Shown here piece after piece: positions 42,275 through 50,586 of a stretch of DNA of 64,000 bases (within the stretch, counting starts at the first letter, position 1; every line of letters starts with the position of its first letter). Source of the stretch: Haliscomenobacter hydrossis DSM 1100 (GTDB lineage Bacteria > Bacteroidota > Bacteroidia > Chitinophagales > Saprospiraceae). The notes beneath the pieces were generated by a model. The model searched no databases and was not told where the DNA came from. It saw only the letters and a program-made list of their open reading frames with translations. The translations under genes and the position numbers were made by a program. The stretch spans positions 1,736,001 through 1,800,000 of the forward strand of contig NC_015510.1 in the NCBI RefSeq assembly GCF_000212735.1. The letters run 5' to 3'.

Positions 42275-44195
42275 ACTATTGCTGCTGGTTTTTTTGTTGG
42301 GATGGAGGGTTTACGGTTTTGCCCAAATCCGCTTGCCGCGCCTAATCAGTGATGGCATGGTGTTGCAACGCGAGCAAAACCTGAAAATTTGGGGTTGGGC
42401 TTCCGCGCAGGAAAACATCAGCCTCAAACTCAATGGCAAAACCTACCGCAGCAAAGCCGATGCGCAGGGAAACTGGAACATTGCCTTGCCCGCACAGACC
42501 GCAGGCGGGCCTTTTGATATCGCACTCAAAGGGAAAAACGTGCTCCTGATCCGCGATGTCTACTTTGGCGATGTCTGGATTTGTGCAGGGCAATCGAACA
42601 TGGTTTTGCCTATGGAACGGGTGAAAGAACGCTACATGGCGGATATTGAACAAGCCAATTACCCAGCTATCCGCAACTTTTTTATCCCAACGCTGACCAA
42701 TGTTCAAGGGCCACAAGCGGATTTGCCGAGTGGAAAATGGCAAGTGGCTACCCCGCAAAACGTGATGAGTTTTGGCGCAGCGGCTTATTTTTTTGCCAAA
42801 ACCATCTACGATAAGTACCAAATCCCCATTGGCCTGATCAACGCGAGTGTGGGCGGAACGCCTATCGAAGCCTGGATCAGCGAGGCGGGTTTACAGACCT
42901 TTCCCGATTTGTTGGCGACCATCCAACAAAACAAGGATACCAGCTACGTCAATGGCCTCAACCGCAAGGCGCGTCTGGCCATTGTGCCTCGCCCTAGCGA
43001 AGACAAAGGTATGTTGGAGCCAGTCAAATGGTACGATCCCGCTTACGTTCCCAAAAACTGGCGCAACATCAATGTGCCCGGCTATTGGGAGGATCAGGGC
43101 ATCAAAGACCTGAACGGGGTGGTTTGGTACCGCAAAGAGATTGACGTACCTGCCTCCATGTGTGGCGTGCCTGCCAAATTGTTTCTGGGGCGCATTGTCG
43201 ACGCCGACTTTGCCTATGTCAACGGACAAGCGGTGGGCAACATCACCTACCAGTACCCGCCGCGGCGCTACACCGTTCCTGCTGGTGTACTCAAGCCGGG
43301 TAAAAACACGCTGGTGGTACGCGTGATCAATCAGGGAGGCAAGGGTGGTTTTGTACCTGACAAGCCTTACTTCCTCAGCGCCAATGGCCAGGATATTGAC
43401 CTCAAAGGGGATTGGCAATACAAAGTGGGGGACGTTTTTCCGCCATTTACGGGTGCTCCCAGTGGTGGCATCACCTTGCAAAACCAACCTAGCGCTCTAT
43501 TCAACGCCATGAGCGCGCCGCTGGTCAACCACGCAGCCAAGGGTTTTTTGTGGTACCAGGGGGAAACGAATGCGGGCAATCCCAAGCCGTACTACCAACT
43601 GTTGCCTGCCTTGATCCAGGATTGGCGCAAGCAGTGGAACCAGGGGGATTTACCCTTCATAACGGTGCAACTGGCCAATTTTATGGAGGTCAATTACCTG
43701 CCTTCCGAGAGCACTTGGGCGGTGCTGCGCGATGCGCAGTTCAAATCGCTGTCCGTGCCGAATACGGGTTTGGCAGTGGCGATTGACTTGGGCGAATGGA
43801 ACGACATCCACCCGCTGAACAAAAAGGATGTGGGGGTACGCATGGCATTGGCCGCACAACGAATCGCTTATGGGGATCAAAACGTCGTCCATTCCGGACC
43901 ACAATACGAACGTTACCAGATCGAGGGGGATAAAATCCGCTTGTATTTCAAACACACCGGGACGGGCATGATCAGCAAAGATGGTGAGCCGCTGGCTTGT
44001 TTTGCGATTGCTGGGGCGGATAAACGTTTCGTGTGGGCGAAGGCGGAGATTCAGGCAGATCAGACGATCCTAGTATACAATACTCAGGTGGCACAACCCA
44101 TGTATGTCAGATATGCTTGGGCGGACAATCCGGCGGATGCCAACTTGTACAACCGTGAGGGTTTACCTGCGTCTCCTTTCCGTACGGATGAGTGA
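42261..44195 (+). CDS. Sialate O-acetylesterase-type carbohydrate esterase
   Basis: A 644-residue SGNH-type esterase. MRTNRLLLLVFLLGWRVYG is the signal peptide. The nucleophile Ser112 lies in VWICAGQSNM and the Asp-x-x-His pair in EWNDIHPLNKKD. Between the two halves of the catalytic domain sits a galactose-binding-like insertion (about residues 255-380; WYRKEIDVPAS, FAYVNGQAVG). The family removes acetyl groups from sugars; next to GH43 and GH10 genes the likely substrate is acetylated xylan rather than sialic acid. The ATG at 42261 overlaps the end of GH43, so translation is coupled. Confidence 0.88.
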   Translation: MRTNRLLLLVFLLGWRVYGFAQIRLPRLISDGMVLQREQNLKIWGWASAQENISLKLNGKTYRSKADAQGNWNIALPAQTAGGPFDIALKGKNVLLIRDVYFGDVWICAGQSNMVLPMERVKERYMADIEQANYPAIRNFFIPTLTNVQGPQADLPSGKWQVATPQNVMSFGAAAYFFAKTIYDKYQIPIGLINASVGGTPIEAWISEAGLQTFPDLLATIQQNKDTSYVNGLNRKARLAIVPRPSEDKGMLEPVKWYDPAYVPKNWRNINVPGYWEDQGIKDLNGVVWYRKEIDVPASMCGVPAKLFLGRIVDADFAYVNGQAVGNITYQYPPRRYTVPAGVLKPGKNTLVVRVINQGGKGGFVPDKPYFLSANGQDIDLKGDWQYKVGDVFPPFTGAPSGGITLQNQPSALFNAMSAPLVNHAAKGFLWYQGETNAGNPKPYYQLLPALIQDWRKQWNQGDLPFITVQLANFMEVNYLPSESTWAVLRDAQFKSLSVPNTGLAVAIDLGEWNDIHPLNKKDVGVRMALAAQRIAYGDQNVVHSGPQYERYQIEGDKIRLYFKHTGTGMISKDGEPLACFAIAGADKRFVWAKAEIQADQTILVYNTQVAQPMYVRYAWADNPADANLYNREGLPASPFRTDE

Positions 44196-44245
44196 ATCTT
44201 TTTTGCATTGCTACAATAGAAAATTGCTGAGTCTTTCAGGTTGTA

Positions 44246-44374
44246 CCAAAGCGGCATTTTTTAACACAAAGAACACCAAGGCAGGCACAAAGGACACAAA
44301 GTTAGACGTTGACGCCTTGTGCCCTTTGTGCCCTCCTTTGTGTCCTTTGTGTTAAAAAAATCTCGCTTTGGTTC
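44246..44374. repeat. ACACAAAGG-type tandem hairpin, copy 1
   Basis: Tandem 7-base-like units (CACAAAG, GACACAA) at 44261-44300 are inverted at 44316-44354; flanks CCAAAGCG and CGCTTTGG extend the palindrome outward. A related copy with similar flank lies at 49215-49306. Confidence 0.75.
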
Positions 44375-44432
44375 CTCTTGAAAATCAGCGACGTTTCTTG
44401 TTTTGGCTCAATCTCTTTAAATCAAGATTACC

Positions 44433-45503
44433 ATGAAAAACAAGCATCTGCTTATATTGCTACTGGCCTTAATGGGCAGTACCACTTTTGCCCAAACGAC
44501 CAAAGGGCTCAAAGATTATTACAAAAAATACTTCCCCATCGGAGTAGCCGTTGCCCCCCGTATGATGGACGACGCCGCTGAATCTGGCCTTATTCTGGCG
44601 CAATTCAACAGCATGACGCCTGAAAATGCCATGAAAATGGGGCCCATCCACCCCGAAGAAAATCGCTACAACTGGGCACCTGCCGATAAAATCGCCGATT
44701 TTGCAGTGCAGCATGGCCTTAAAATGCGGGGACATACCCTGTGCTGGCACAGCCAAACGCCGAATTGGTTGTTCAAGGATTCCAACGGGGCAACGGTCAG
44801 TAAGGAAGTACTTCTGGCTCGTTTGAAGCAACACATTTTCGACGTAGTTGGCCGCTACAAGGGCAAAATTTACGTCTGGGACGTGGTGAATGAAGCCGTG
44901 CCAGATGGTGGCACGGACATCTACCGCAAATCACCTTTTTACGAGATCATCGGTCCGGAATACATTGAAAAAGCGTTTCAATACGCCCACGAGGCCGACC
45001 CCAAAGCGCTATTGTTTTACAATGATTACAATACCGAAAATGCCTCCAAACGCGATCGCATTTACCAATTGGTAAAAGGCTTGAAAGACAAAGGGGTACC
45101 GATTCACGGGGTAGGCCTGCAGGGGCATTGGGCGCTCACGGAACCGACTGCGGAGGAACTCAAAACTTCGATCAAAAAATTCGCCAGCCTAGGTTTGCAG
45201 GTACAGGTTACGGAGTTGGACGTATCGGTTCATCCCAAAGAGCACGAGCGCAGAACAGAAGTCTTCACGGGTAAGGTGGAATATACCGCGGAGATGGAAG
45301 CCAAACAGGTTGCGCAGTATAAAATGCTCTTTGAAGTTTTGCGCAAACACCGCAAAGCTGTGACGAGTGTGACTTTTTGGAATTTGTCGGACAAGTCGAC
45401 CTGGTTGGACAATTTCCCGGTGCGGGGAAGAAAGGATTATCCGCTGCTTTTTGATGGGAATTATCAGCCGAAGAAGGCGTTTTTTGCAGTGACGAAGTGG
45501 TAA
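44433..45503 (+). CDS. Endo-1,4-beta-xylanase, glycoside hydrolase family 10
   Basis: A 356-residue secreted enzyme. The signal peptide MKNKHLLILLLALMGSTTFA is followed by one GH10 barrel that fills the protein. The acid/base Glu154 is in VWDVVNEAVPDG and the nucleophile Glu261 in VQVTELDVSVHP; RGHTLCWHSQTPNW is the substrate-binding block. It cuts the xylan backbone inside the chain. There is no carbohydrate-binding module. It completes a three-gene xylan set with GH43 and the esterase upstream, although a 237-base gap with a hairpin separates it, so it may have its own promoter. Confidence 0.95.
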   Translation: MKNKHLLILLLALMGSTTFAQTTKGLKDYYKKYFPIGVAVAPRMMDDAAESGLILAQFNSMTPENAMKMGPIHPEENRYNWAPADKIADFAVQHGLKMRGHTLCWHSQTPNWLFKDSNGATVSKEVLLARLKQHIFDVVGRYKGKIYVWDVVNEAVPDGGTDIYRKSPFYEIIGPEYIEKAFQYAHEADPKALLFYNDYNTENASKRDRIYQLVKGLKDKGVPIHGVGLQGHWALTEPTAEELKTSIKKFASLGLQVQVTELDVSVHPKEHERRTEVFTGKVEYTAEMEAKQVAQYKMLFEVLRKHRKAVTSVTFWNLSDKSTWLDNFPVRGRKDYPLLFDGNYQPKKAFFAVTKW

Positions 45504-45527
45504 GTGCTTGAGTTTGAAACCGAGCTT

Positions 45528-45724
45528 GCATCTATCATATTGTAACCTGCCGTTTCAACGGCAGGACAAGTACTTCCTCCCCTTCACATCTATCATCTTT
45601 GCCAGATCACACATCTATCTTAACACCGTTATGATGCATGATCGGGCAAAGATGATAGATGTGAGTGTCGGGGGGTGACCACAATCCCGCCGTTGAAACA
45701 GCGGGTTTCAAGATGGTAGATGTG
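45528..45724. repeat. 197-base imperfect palindrome in a gene-free gap
   Basis: The gap 45504-45946 holds no intact gene. Most of it is a palindrome: exact inner arms of 19 bases (45585-45603 and 45645-45663, CACATCTATCATCTTTGCC), outer hairpins TGCCGTTTCAACGGCA (45548-45563) and its near-complement (45688-45703), and matching outer ends. The last 45 bases of the gap carry a HigB-like tail. Confidence 0.65.
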
Positions 45725-45892
45725 GTTGGTGATGAGCTGAAAAAGTTCAAATTGGGGATAAGTTCTAAAGACCTGTAAGTTGCTTCACTTTTGTAATTTG
45801 TAACAGTTTTGCGCCTGCGTATCTCTATGACAAAATAAAGCATCCAGTACTGAGGAATAAAATACTTTAAGCTTTGATTGGGATTTGGTCTT

Positions 45893-45937
45893 TGGAAATA
45901 AACAGATCCCAACGTCCAAATCATTGACTATCATTAA
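45893..45937 (+). pseudogene. Remnant of a HigB-type toxin C-terminus
   Basis: The frame reads WK, a stop, then TDPNVQIIDYH and TAA. HigB-family toxins typically end in a D-Y-D-V-x-x-x-D-Y-H pattern, and the remnant ends 9 bases before the HigA-like ATG, the normal higB-higA order. Upstream sequence does not give a HigB body in any frame. The match is short, so this is a suggestion. Confidence 0.35.
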
Positions 45938-45946
45938 CCCATCAAC

Positions 45947-46247
45947 ATGGAAAAATTACCTAACATCCACCCCGGCGAAATTCTCCTTGAAGAATTCCTC
46001 ATCCCCCATGGCCATCAGCCAGTACAAGCTTGCCAAAGACCTAATGATTCTTCAAACCAGGGTCAGTGAAATTGTCAAAAGGAAGCGGAGGATTACTGCG
46101 GATACTGCGCTGCGCTTAAGCAAATATTTTGGCACTTCGGCCAAGTTCTGGCTGGGCTTACAAGATGATTATGACCTGGAAGAATCGGGAAATTTATTGG
46201 CAGCAGAATTGTTGACTATCCCCACGGCCGCTGTCTCCATAGCTTAG
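45947..46247 (+). pseudogene. higA: HigA-type antitoxin, frameshifted
   Basis: HigA-family sequence split over two frames. The first frame, from the ATG at 45947, gives MEKLPNIHPGEILLEEFLIP; the second, from about 46008, gives MAISQYKLAKDLMILQTRVS with the helix-turn-helix and RITADTALRLSKYFG. A run of five C (46003-46007) joins them; with four C the two parts read as one typical antitoxin of about 100 residues. Either a true +1 frameshift, a sequencing error, or an internally started short form from 46008. The toxin gene upstream is almost absent, so the module looks decayed. Confidence 0.75.
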
Positions 46248-47665
46248 CCTCCAAACAAATCATCCATCTTCAAGTCATTCTGCACAATCGAGCGGGCGTA
46301 CTCATTTTTCAGCAACCCAAACGTAGTCAGCATCACGAGAAACACTGCTTTTTTCGTCTTGGTACTTTGAATAAATGCAGCGATTTTATTCCTCAAATTG
46401 AGATCATAAGCTTTGGTAATTTCGAAGGGGTTGATCGAATATTTGATTTCAAAAAGATTGATCACCCGGTCTTTGCGGTCGATGATCAGGTCAATTTGGG
46501 CACCACCTGATTCAGGGTCTGCTGCTTTGTACCAGGAGCTTGTTTCGCTGTAAATGCCTTCGATGCCCAAGGCTTTTTTGATGTTTTTGACGTGGTCCCA
46601 GCAAACTTGCTCAAAGGCCAATCCTGCCCAAACATTCACTGCGGAGTCGTTGATGCGGCTGATCCAGTTGCCTGTTTCGTAGGTTCCAGAATGCTCAATA
46701 AAACGGAGGTAAAAAAGCGTATAGTAATCCGAAATGGTGTACACTTTTTTATTCTTGTTGGTACCAAAGGGCATATACGATTTTAAAAAGCCACTTTCTT
46801 CGAGTTCGTTGAGTTTGGTTGTCAAATCACCACTTGAGGCAACTTTGGATTGTTTGATGAGGTTTTCGCGGGTGGCCCGACTTCCCAATTCGTAGATTTT
46901 CCGTAGCAGTTGCTCATGTTTGTCGGCATTTTTGAACAGTGACGAAAACGTGAATTTGAATTCTGATTGCAGTAAGCCCGTCTCTTCAAAGCAGATTTTT
47001 TCAATATTTTGGGTCGCACTTAAGCCTTTTTTTACCTGTTCAAGATAGTACGGAATCCCACCCATTACCATGTAAAGGTTTACGATTTGGTAACGGTCGA
47101 ACAAAATGCCTTTGGATTGTAAAAACTGCTCTGTCTCTTGCAGCGTAAAGGGCTCAATTTTGATGCGGTGCGTCACGCGGTTGTATAACCCACCTTTGTT
47201 GCGAATCAATTCATTGATCATCCAAGCCGCAGCTGAGCCACAAACGAACAATTTCAAACCCTTCTGCGCACTAGCCCAACTGTTCCAAAAAAACTCTAAG
47301 CCAGTCAAAAAATCAGATTTCTTCGTGTCGAGCCAGGGTAGTTCATCAATAAAAATGATACACGGTCCGCTGATTTTCGACAATTCAGTTTGCAACAAAG
47401 CAAAGGCACTGAGCCAGTTTTTGGGTGTCTTAAATTCTTTCCCAAAAGTGGCATTGAGCGCAATCGTAAAATTGAGGAGCTGCGTTTTGGTATTGCTGTT
47501 GGCTAAACCAGTGGTATAAAATGCAAATTGATGGTTAAAAAACTCCTTGATCAAAAAGGTTTTACCCACCCTTCTGCGTCCATAAATGGCCACAAAGGCA
47601 GGCTGATCCGACTCCATAATTTCTGCAAATTTCGCTTTTTCACGTTGTCGACCGATGAGGCTCAT
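46244..47665 (-). CDS. AAA ATPase with DUF234-type C-terminal domain
   Basis: A 473-residue protein starting MSLIGRQREKAKFAEIM. Walker A is VAIYGRRRVGKTFLIKEFF, Walker B IIFIDELPW, and a winged-helix segment follows (about residues 270-340). The C-terminal part (about 370-470) is nuclease-like: GGAQIDLIIDRKDRVINLFEIK has the D...E-x-K pattern of DUF234. Such archaeal-type ATPases are widespread in Bacteroidota, often in many copies, and their role is unknown. The start at 47665 lies 7 bases from a three-unit palindrome array. Its 3' end overlaps higA by 4 bases, convergently. Confidence 0.88.
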   Translation of the reverse strand: MSLIGRQREKAKFAEIMESDQPAFVAIYGRRRVGKTFLIKEFFNHQFAFYTTGLANSNTKTQLLNFTIALNATFGKEFKTPKNWLSAFALLQTELSKISGPCIIFIDELPWLDTKKSDFLTGLEFFWNSWASAQKGLKLFVCGSAAAWMINELIRNKGGLYNRVTHRIKIEPFTLQETEQFLQSKGILFDRYQIVNLYMVMGGIPYYLEQVKKGLSATQNIEKICFEETGLLQSEFKFTFSSLFKNADKHEQLLRKIYELGSRATRENLIKQSKVASSGDLTTKLNELEESGFLKSYMPFGTNKNKKVYTISDYYTLFYLRFIEHSGTYETGNWISRINDSAVNVWAGLAFEQVCWDHVKNIKKALGIEGIYSETSSWYKAADPESGGAQIDLIIDRKDRVINLFEIKYSINPFEITKAYDLNLRNKIAAFIQSTKTKKAVFLVMLTTFGLLKNEYARSIVQNDLKMDDLFGG

Positions 47666-47671
47666 TGGCTT

Positions 47672-47820
47672 ATTTTCTTCCAAAAATAAACAATAAATCC
47701 ATTTTTGGAAGAAAATCAATGCTATTCTTTTCCAAAAATGACTTTTTTTATGCTTTTTGGAAGGTAATTAACTCTATTTCTTTCCAAAAATGGTTTTTTT
47801 ATGCAAAAATGGAAGAAAAT
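47672..47820. repeat. Three tandem 52-base palindromic units upstream of the ATPase
   Basis: Six 16-base blocks of the type ATTTTCTTCCAAAAAT alternate in orientation, starting at 47672, 47701, 47724, 47753, 47776 and 47805; spacings are 29, 23, 29, 23, 29. They form three 45-base palindromes (47672-47716, 47724-47768, 47776-47820) with 7-base spacers. The first is exact over both 16-base arms. The array starts 7 bases before the ATPase ATG. Confidence 0.8.
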
Positions 47821-47935
47821 AAAGTCCATTGCTTTTCTAGATTAAAGAATGAATAATGCCAGGATTGGCAACGCCCCGCCCAAAATCCCCCCCAATCCTT
47901 GGCACATTGATTTTTTTTTCGGATGTTGCGCGTTA

Positions 47936-48092
47936 GAGTGTGTTTGGAATGCTGCTTCGCGCTGCAAATGGCTTAAATTTGCCCAAGCTTCGTTCCAAAA
48001 ATTCTCAACGCGCCGCTAAACTCCGCTTTTTGGATCTTACTTGAACAAATTTAAGCTCACTACGCTTGCGAACCAGCACTCCAAACACACTC
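47936..48092. repeat. 157-base imperfect palindrome before the arginyltransferase-like gene
   Basis: Outer arms GAGTGTGTTTGGAATGCT (47936-47953) and its near-complement (48075-48092), with further matches inside (CTTAAATTTG, TCCAAAAA). It ends 4 bases before the ATG at 48097, so it lies in the leader or promoter. Confidence 0.65.
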
Positions 48093-48096
48093 CTAA

Positions 48097-49170
48097 ATGT
48101 TTGCAATTAAACACTATCCGGAGCAAATTAAGGGAAAAGAGTTGGATGACTATCTGGCCAATGGTTGGTACCGGATGGGGCAAACCATTTTTACCACCCA
48201 CTTTCTTTGTTTTGGAGAAGCCTTTTATTCGGCCATCTGGGTGCGGCTCGATTTGGAAAAACACGAGTTCAGCAAGAGCCTGCGCAAGATCATCAAGCGC
48301 AACAACGAGCGCTTTCAATTCCACTTTGGCAAGGCGGTGATCGACATCAGCCGCGAAAACCTGTACCAGCGCTACCGGGTTACCTTTCCGGGCATGATTG
48401 CGCCTTCCATCCTCGATTCCTTACAGGATGGCGAGCATTTTAATGTGTACAACACCTACGAATTCACCGTATACGACGGCGACAAACTGATCGCGGTCAG
48501 CTATTTTGATTTGGGTCGCAACAGCATTGCCAGCATTTTGGGCTTTTACGACCCCGATTACAAAGCCTACAGCCTGGGCCTCTACACCATGCTCATGGAG
48601 GTAGAATACGGTAAGATTCAACAATTCAAATACTTTTACCCCGGTTATGTGGTGCCGGGGTACGATCGTTTTGAGTACAAACTGCGGATTGGCGACGTGG
48701 ATTATTACGACCTGCGTTCAGGAGATTGGTTGCCTTACGCCAAAATGAGCCGCGAGGAAATCCCGATCTACCGCATGCGGGTGAAGTTGGAGATTTTGCG
48801 GCAGGCCGCGCTAAAGGCCCGATTGAATTTGCCTTTTAAGTTTTATCCCTTGTTTGAAGCCAATTTGTTTGGCTATCCCTCCCTGCCTTTTTTTGACTAT
48901 CCGCTGATGGTCTACGGAGGAGAAACGGCGGAAGAAGATGGACATTACATTTTGGTGTTTGACCCCCGCACTGGTCAATACCAACTCCTGCTGTGCTCCA
49001 ATTTTGATTATTCCCTGTTTTATTTCAATGATGCATACACCAGCATTTTTAACTCCGAGCGCCATTTTGCGCAGCTGATCCTGATGGAGCAGGTCTTGGA
49101 AAGTAGTACTTCAGCGGATGTAGTCGTAGAGGCACTGCTGTATGAGCAGGTGAAGGGAAAAGTCAAGTAA
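48097..49170 (+). CDS. Arginyl-tRNA--protein transferase-like protein (ATE C-domain)
   Basis: A 357-residue protein. GWYRMGQTIFTTHF near the start and the later YDGDKLIAVSYFDLG, with LGLYTMLMEVEYGK and FYPGYVVPGYDRFEYK, match the N-end-rule aminoacyl-tRNA-protein transferase (ATE/Bpt) catalytic core of the GNAT type. The enzyme moves an amino acid from tRNA to protein N-termini to mark them for degradation. The N-terminal Cys-rich part of eukaryotic ATE is absent, as is usual in bacteria. Monocistronic. Specificity (Arg or Leu) is not decided by sequence. Confidence 0.8.
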   Translation: MFAIKHYPEQIKGKELDDYLANGWYRMGQTIFTTHFLCFGEAFYSAIWVRLDLEKHEFSKSLRKIIKRNNERFQFHFGKAVIDISRENLYQRYRVTFPGMIAPSILDSLQDGEHFNVYNTYEFTVYDGDKLIAVSYFDLGRNSIASILGFYDPDYKAYSLGLYTMLMEVEYGKIQQFKYFYPGYVVPGYDRFEYKLRIGDVDYYDLRSGDWLPYAKMSREEIPIYRMRVKLEILRQAALKARLNLPFKFYPLFEANLFGYPSLPFFDYPLMVYGGETAEEDGHYILVFDPRTGQYQLLLCSNFDYSLFYFNDAYTSIFNSERHFAQLILMEQVLESSTSADVVVEALLYEQVKGKVK

Positions 49171-49214
49171 CCCTGAATCATCCGAATCCTACAACTGACC
49201 AAAAGCGACTCTTT

Positions 49215-49306
49215 TTAACACAAAGGACACCAGGAAAAGCACAAAGGACACAATGTGCCGCTCGTCCTTGTGACCTTTGTGCTTCCCTTGTGTCCTTTGT
49301 GTTATA
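49215..49306. repeat. ACACAAAGG-type tandem hairpin, copy 2
   Basis: Same design, unit and left flank (TTTTTAACACAAAG) as 44246-44374, 5 kb away and after an unrelated gene; loop and inner units differ. It follows the arginyltransferase-like gene and likely ends its transcript. Confidence 0.75.
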
Positions 49307-49342
49307 AATAAGGTATTAAGAGATCCTATGTACCCATTTCGC

Positions 49343-49888
49343 TCATCCCGCTGAAGACTCAGTTGGTTTTTTCTTCAACAACAACGCACTGATCACATCC
49401 ACAACCAAGCCCACCGGAAATATCTCCAAAAAAGTAATCGCCATCATGATCAACGGATTTTTGTACATCTCCATGTTTTTGCGAAATTCCGCCTCCTGCT
49501 TTACAATTTCAGCAGCCGATTTACCAGATTTTTTCAATTCTTCCAACATGTGATTCAGGTATAACTCGGGGAATTTTTGCATGCTTTCGGAGGTGTTGTA
49601 ATAGATCATCCAGCCCACCACGTAAATGACGGAGGCTACCAACGTGATCATCAGGCCCACCTGGAACGCTTTGCCAAAGGTGATGCTGCCGTTGAGGTGT
49701 TGATCGCGGAAAGAGCGGATACCAAAGAAGATCATCGACAAGGAAACCAGCATGGAAATATAGCCAAGAATCTCCCCTTTTTTGAAGTCGAACTTTCCAT
49801 CCTGGTACAACAAGGGTTGTTCAAGAATAAAAAGCAGGATCAAAATGCCACCTGCCAAGGAACCAAAAATGAGCGCATGTTTTTGCAT
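49343..49888 (-). CDS. DUF4199 membrane protein
   Basis: A 181-residue protein starting MQKHALIFGSLAGGILILL, with four hydrophobic spans (about residues 5-25, 40-60, 75-100, 145-170), and an amphipathic charged stretch between spans 3 and 4 (ELYLNHMLEELKKSGKSAAE). This is the DUF4199 layout, found almost only in Bacteroidota and without known function. A LuxR-type regulator with membrane spans lies upstream on the same strand. Open codons upstream of 49888 are unlikely to be translated; the ATG at 49897 is an alternative. Confidence 0.85.
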   Translation of the reverse strand: MQKHALIFGSLAGGILILLFILEQPLLYQDGKFDFKKGEILGYISMLVSLSMIFFGIRSFRDQHLNGSITFGKAFQVGLMITLVASVIYVVGWMIYYNTSESMQKFPELYLNHMLEELKKSGKSAAEIVKQEAEFRKNMEMYKNPLIMMAITFLEIFPVGLVVDVISALLLKKKPTESSAG

Positions 49889-50017
49889 GGTATACATTTT
49901 ACTTGGGTGAATCAATGCCCTAAAACACGTTAATGCCAGCCAGTTTTGCATCACCCGAAAGTATGATTCGTGTTCAAAACCCAAAAACCACCCGAAAGTA
50001 GGAGCGAAAAAATATGC

Positions 50018-50461
50018 TTACAAAAGCCCAATTTCTTTGGCTTTTTGTACCGCCTGGGTACGGCGTTTGACATCGAGTTTGAGAAACACGTTGGAAGAGT
50101 GGGTTTTGATGGTGTTGAGGGATACAAACAAAGTTTCGGCAATTTCCTGGTTGGAGTAGCCTTGTGCAATGAGGGTAAGCACTTCGTATTCCCGTTTGCT
50201 CAGGTTGTATTTTTCCAACAATTGGATCGGCTCAAGGCGAACGGGGGGTTGAGGGACTGTCCCATCCGTACTGACCGCAGGGTTGAAACGCCGGGTCAAT
50301 TTTAAACCCGCCCAAATGCCCAAAGCAGAAAAAAACAGGGCCACAATACTTACATACAGCTCCGTACTCAGGTCGCGCAGCAAAAACCGGTACTCGACTG
50401 CTTTGAGCAGCCCCAGTAAAATGGCCAGTGCCAAGCTGTAGAGGAGGATGGTTTTTTTCAT
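50018..50461 (-). CDS. Membrane-anchored LuxR-type transcriptional regulator
   Basis: A 147-residue protein. Two hydrophobic spans (residues about 4-20 and 37-58) are followed by a linker and a LuxR/FixJ helix-turn-helix (LSKREYEVLTLIAQGYSNQEIAETLFVSLNTIKTH broken by ordinary turns) in residues about 88-145. There is no receiver domain, so activity may be set by the membrane part. It precedes a DUF4199 membrane gene on the same strand and is divergent from aspA, sharing its promoter region. A -7-like TACGTTTG lies at 50488-50495 on its strand. Confidence 0.85.
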   Translation of the reverse strand: MKKTILLYSLALAILLGLLKAVEYRFLLRDLSTELYVSIVALFFSALGIWAGLKLTRRFNPAVSTDGTVPQPPVRLEPIQLLEKYNLSKREYEVLTLIAQGYSNQEIAETLFVSLNTIKTHSSNVFLKLDVKRRTQAVQKAKEIGLL

Positions 50462-50518
50462 AAATGTAATCTGGACAATAATTGAATCAAACGTAGCAGT
50501 AGTAAAATTAAGGGCTAA

Positions 50519-50551
50519 TTGTATTTCCCCCCAAAAGAATCTCTAAATTTG
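50519..50551 (+). promoter_or_regulatory. Probable aspA promoter
   Basis: TTG (50519-50521) and TAAATTTG (50544-50551) are 22 bases apart; the -7 element is an exact match. The aspA ATG follows 36 bases later. Confidence 0.5.
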
Positions 50552-50586
50552 TGACAATTTTCAACTCTGTCCAAATAAAACCAAAT

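Noticed and set aside
42261..44195. True sialic acid esterase
   Set aside because: The family name is historical. The overlap with GH43 and nearby GH10, with no sialidase or sialic acid genes, makes xylan deacetylation more likely.
45607..45924. 105-codon minus-strand frame in the gap before higA
   Set aside because: It runs across the palindrome and has no recognisable domain, signal or promoter.
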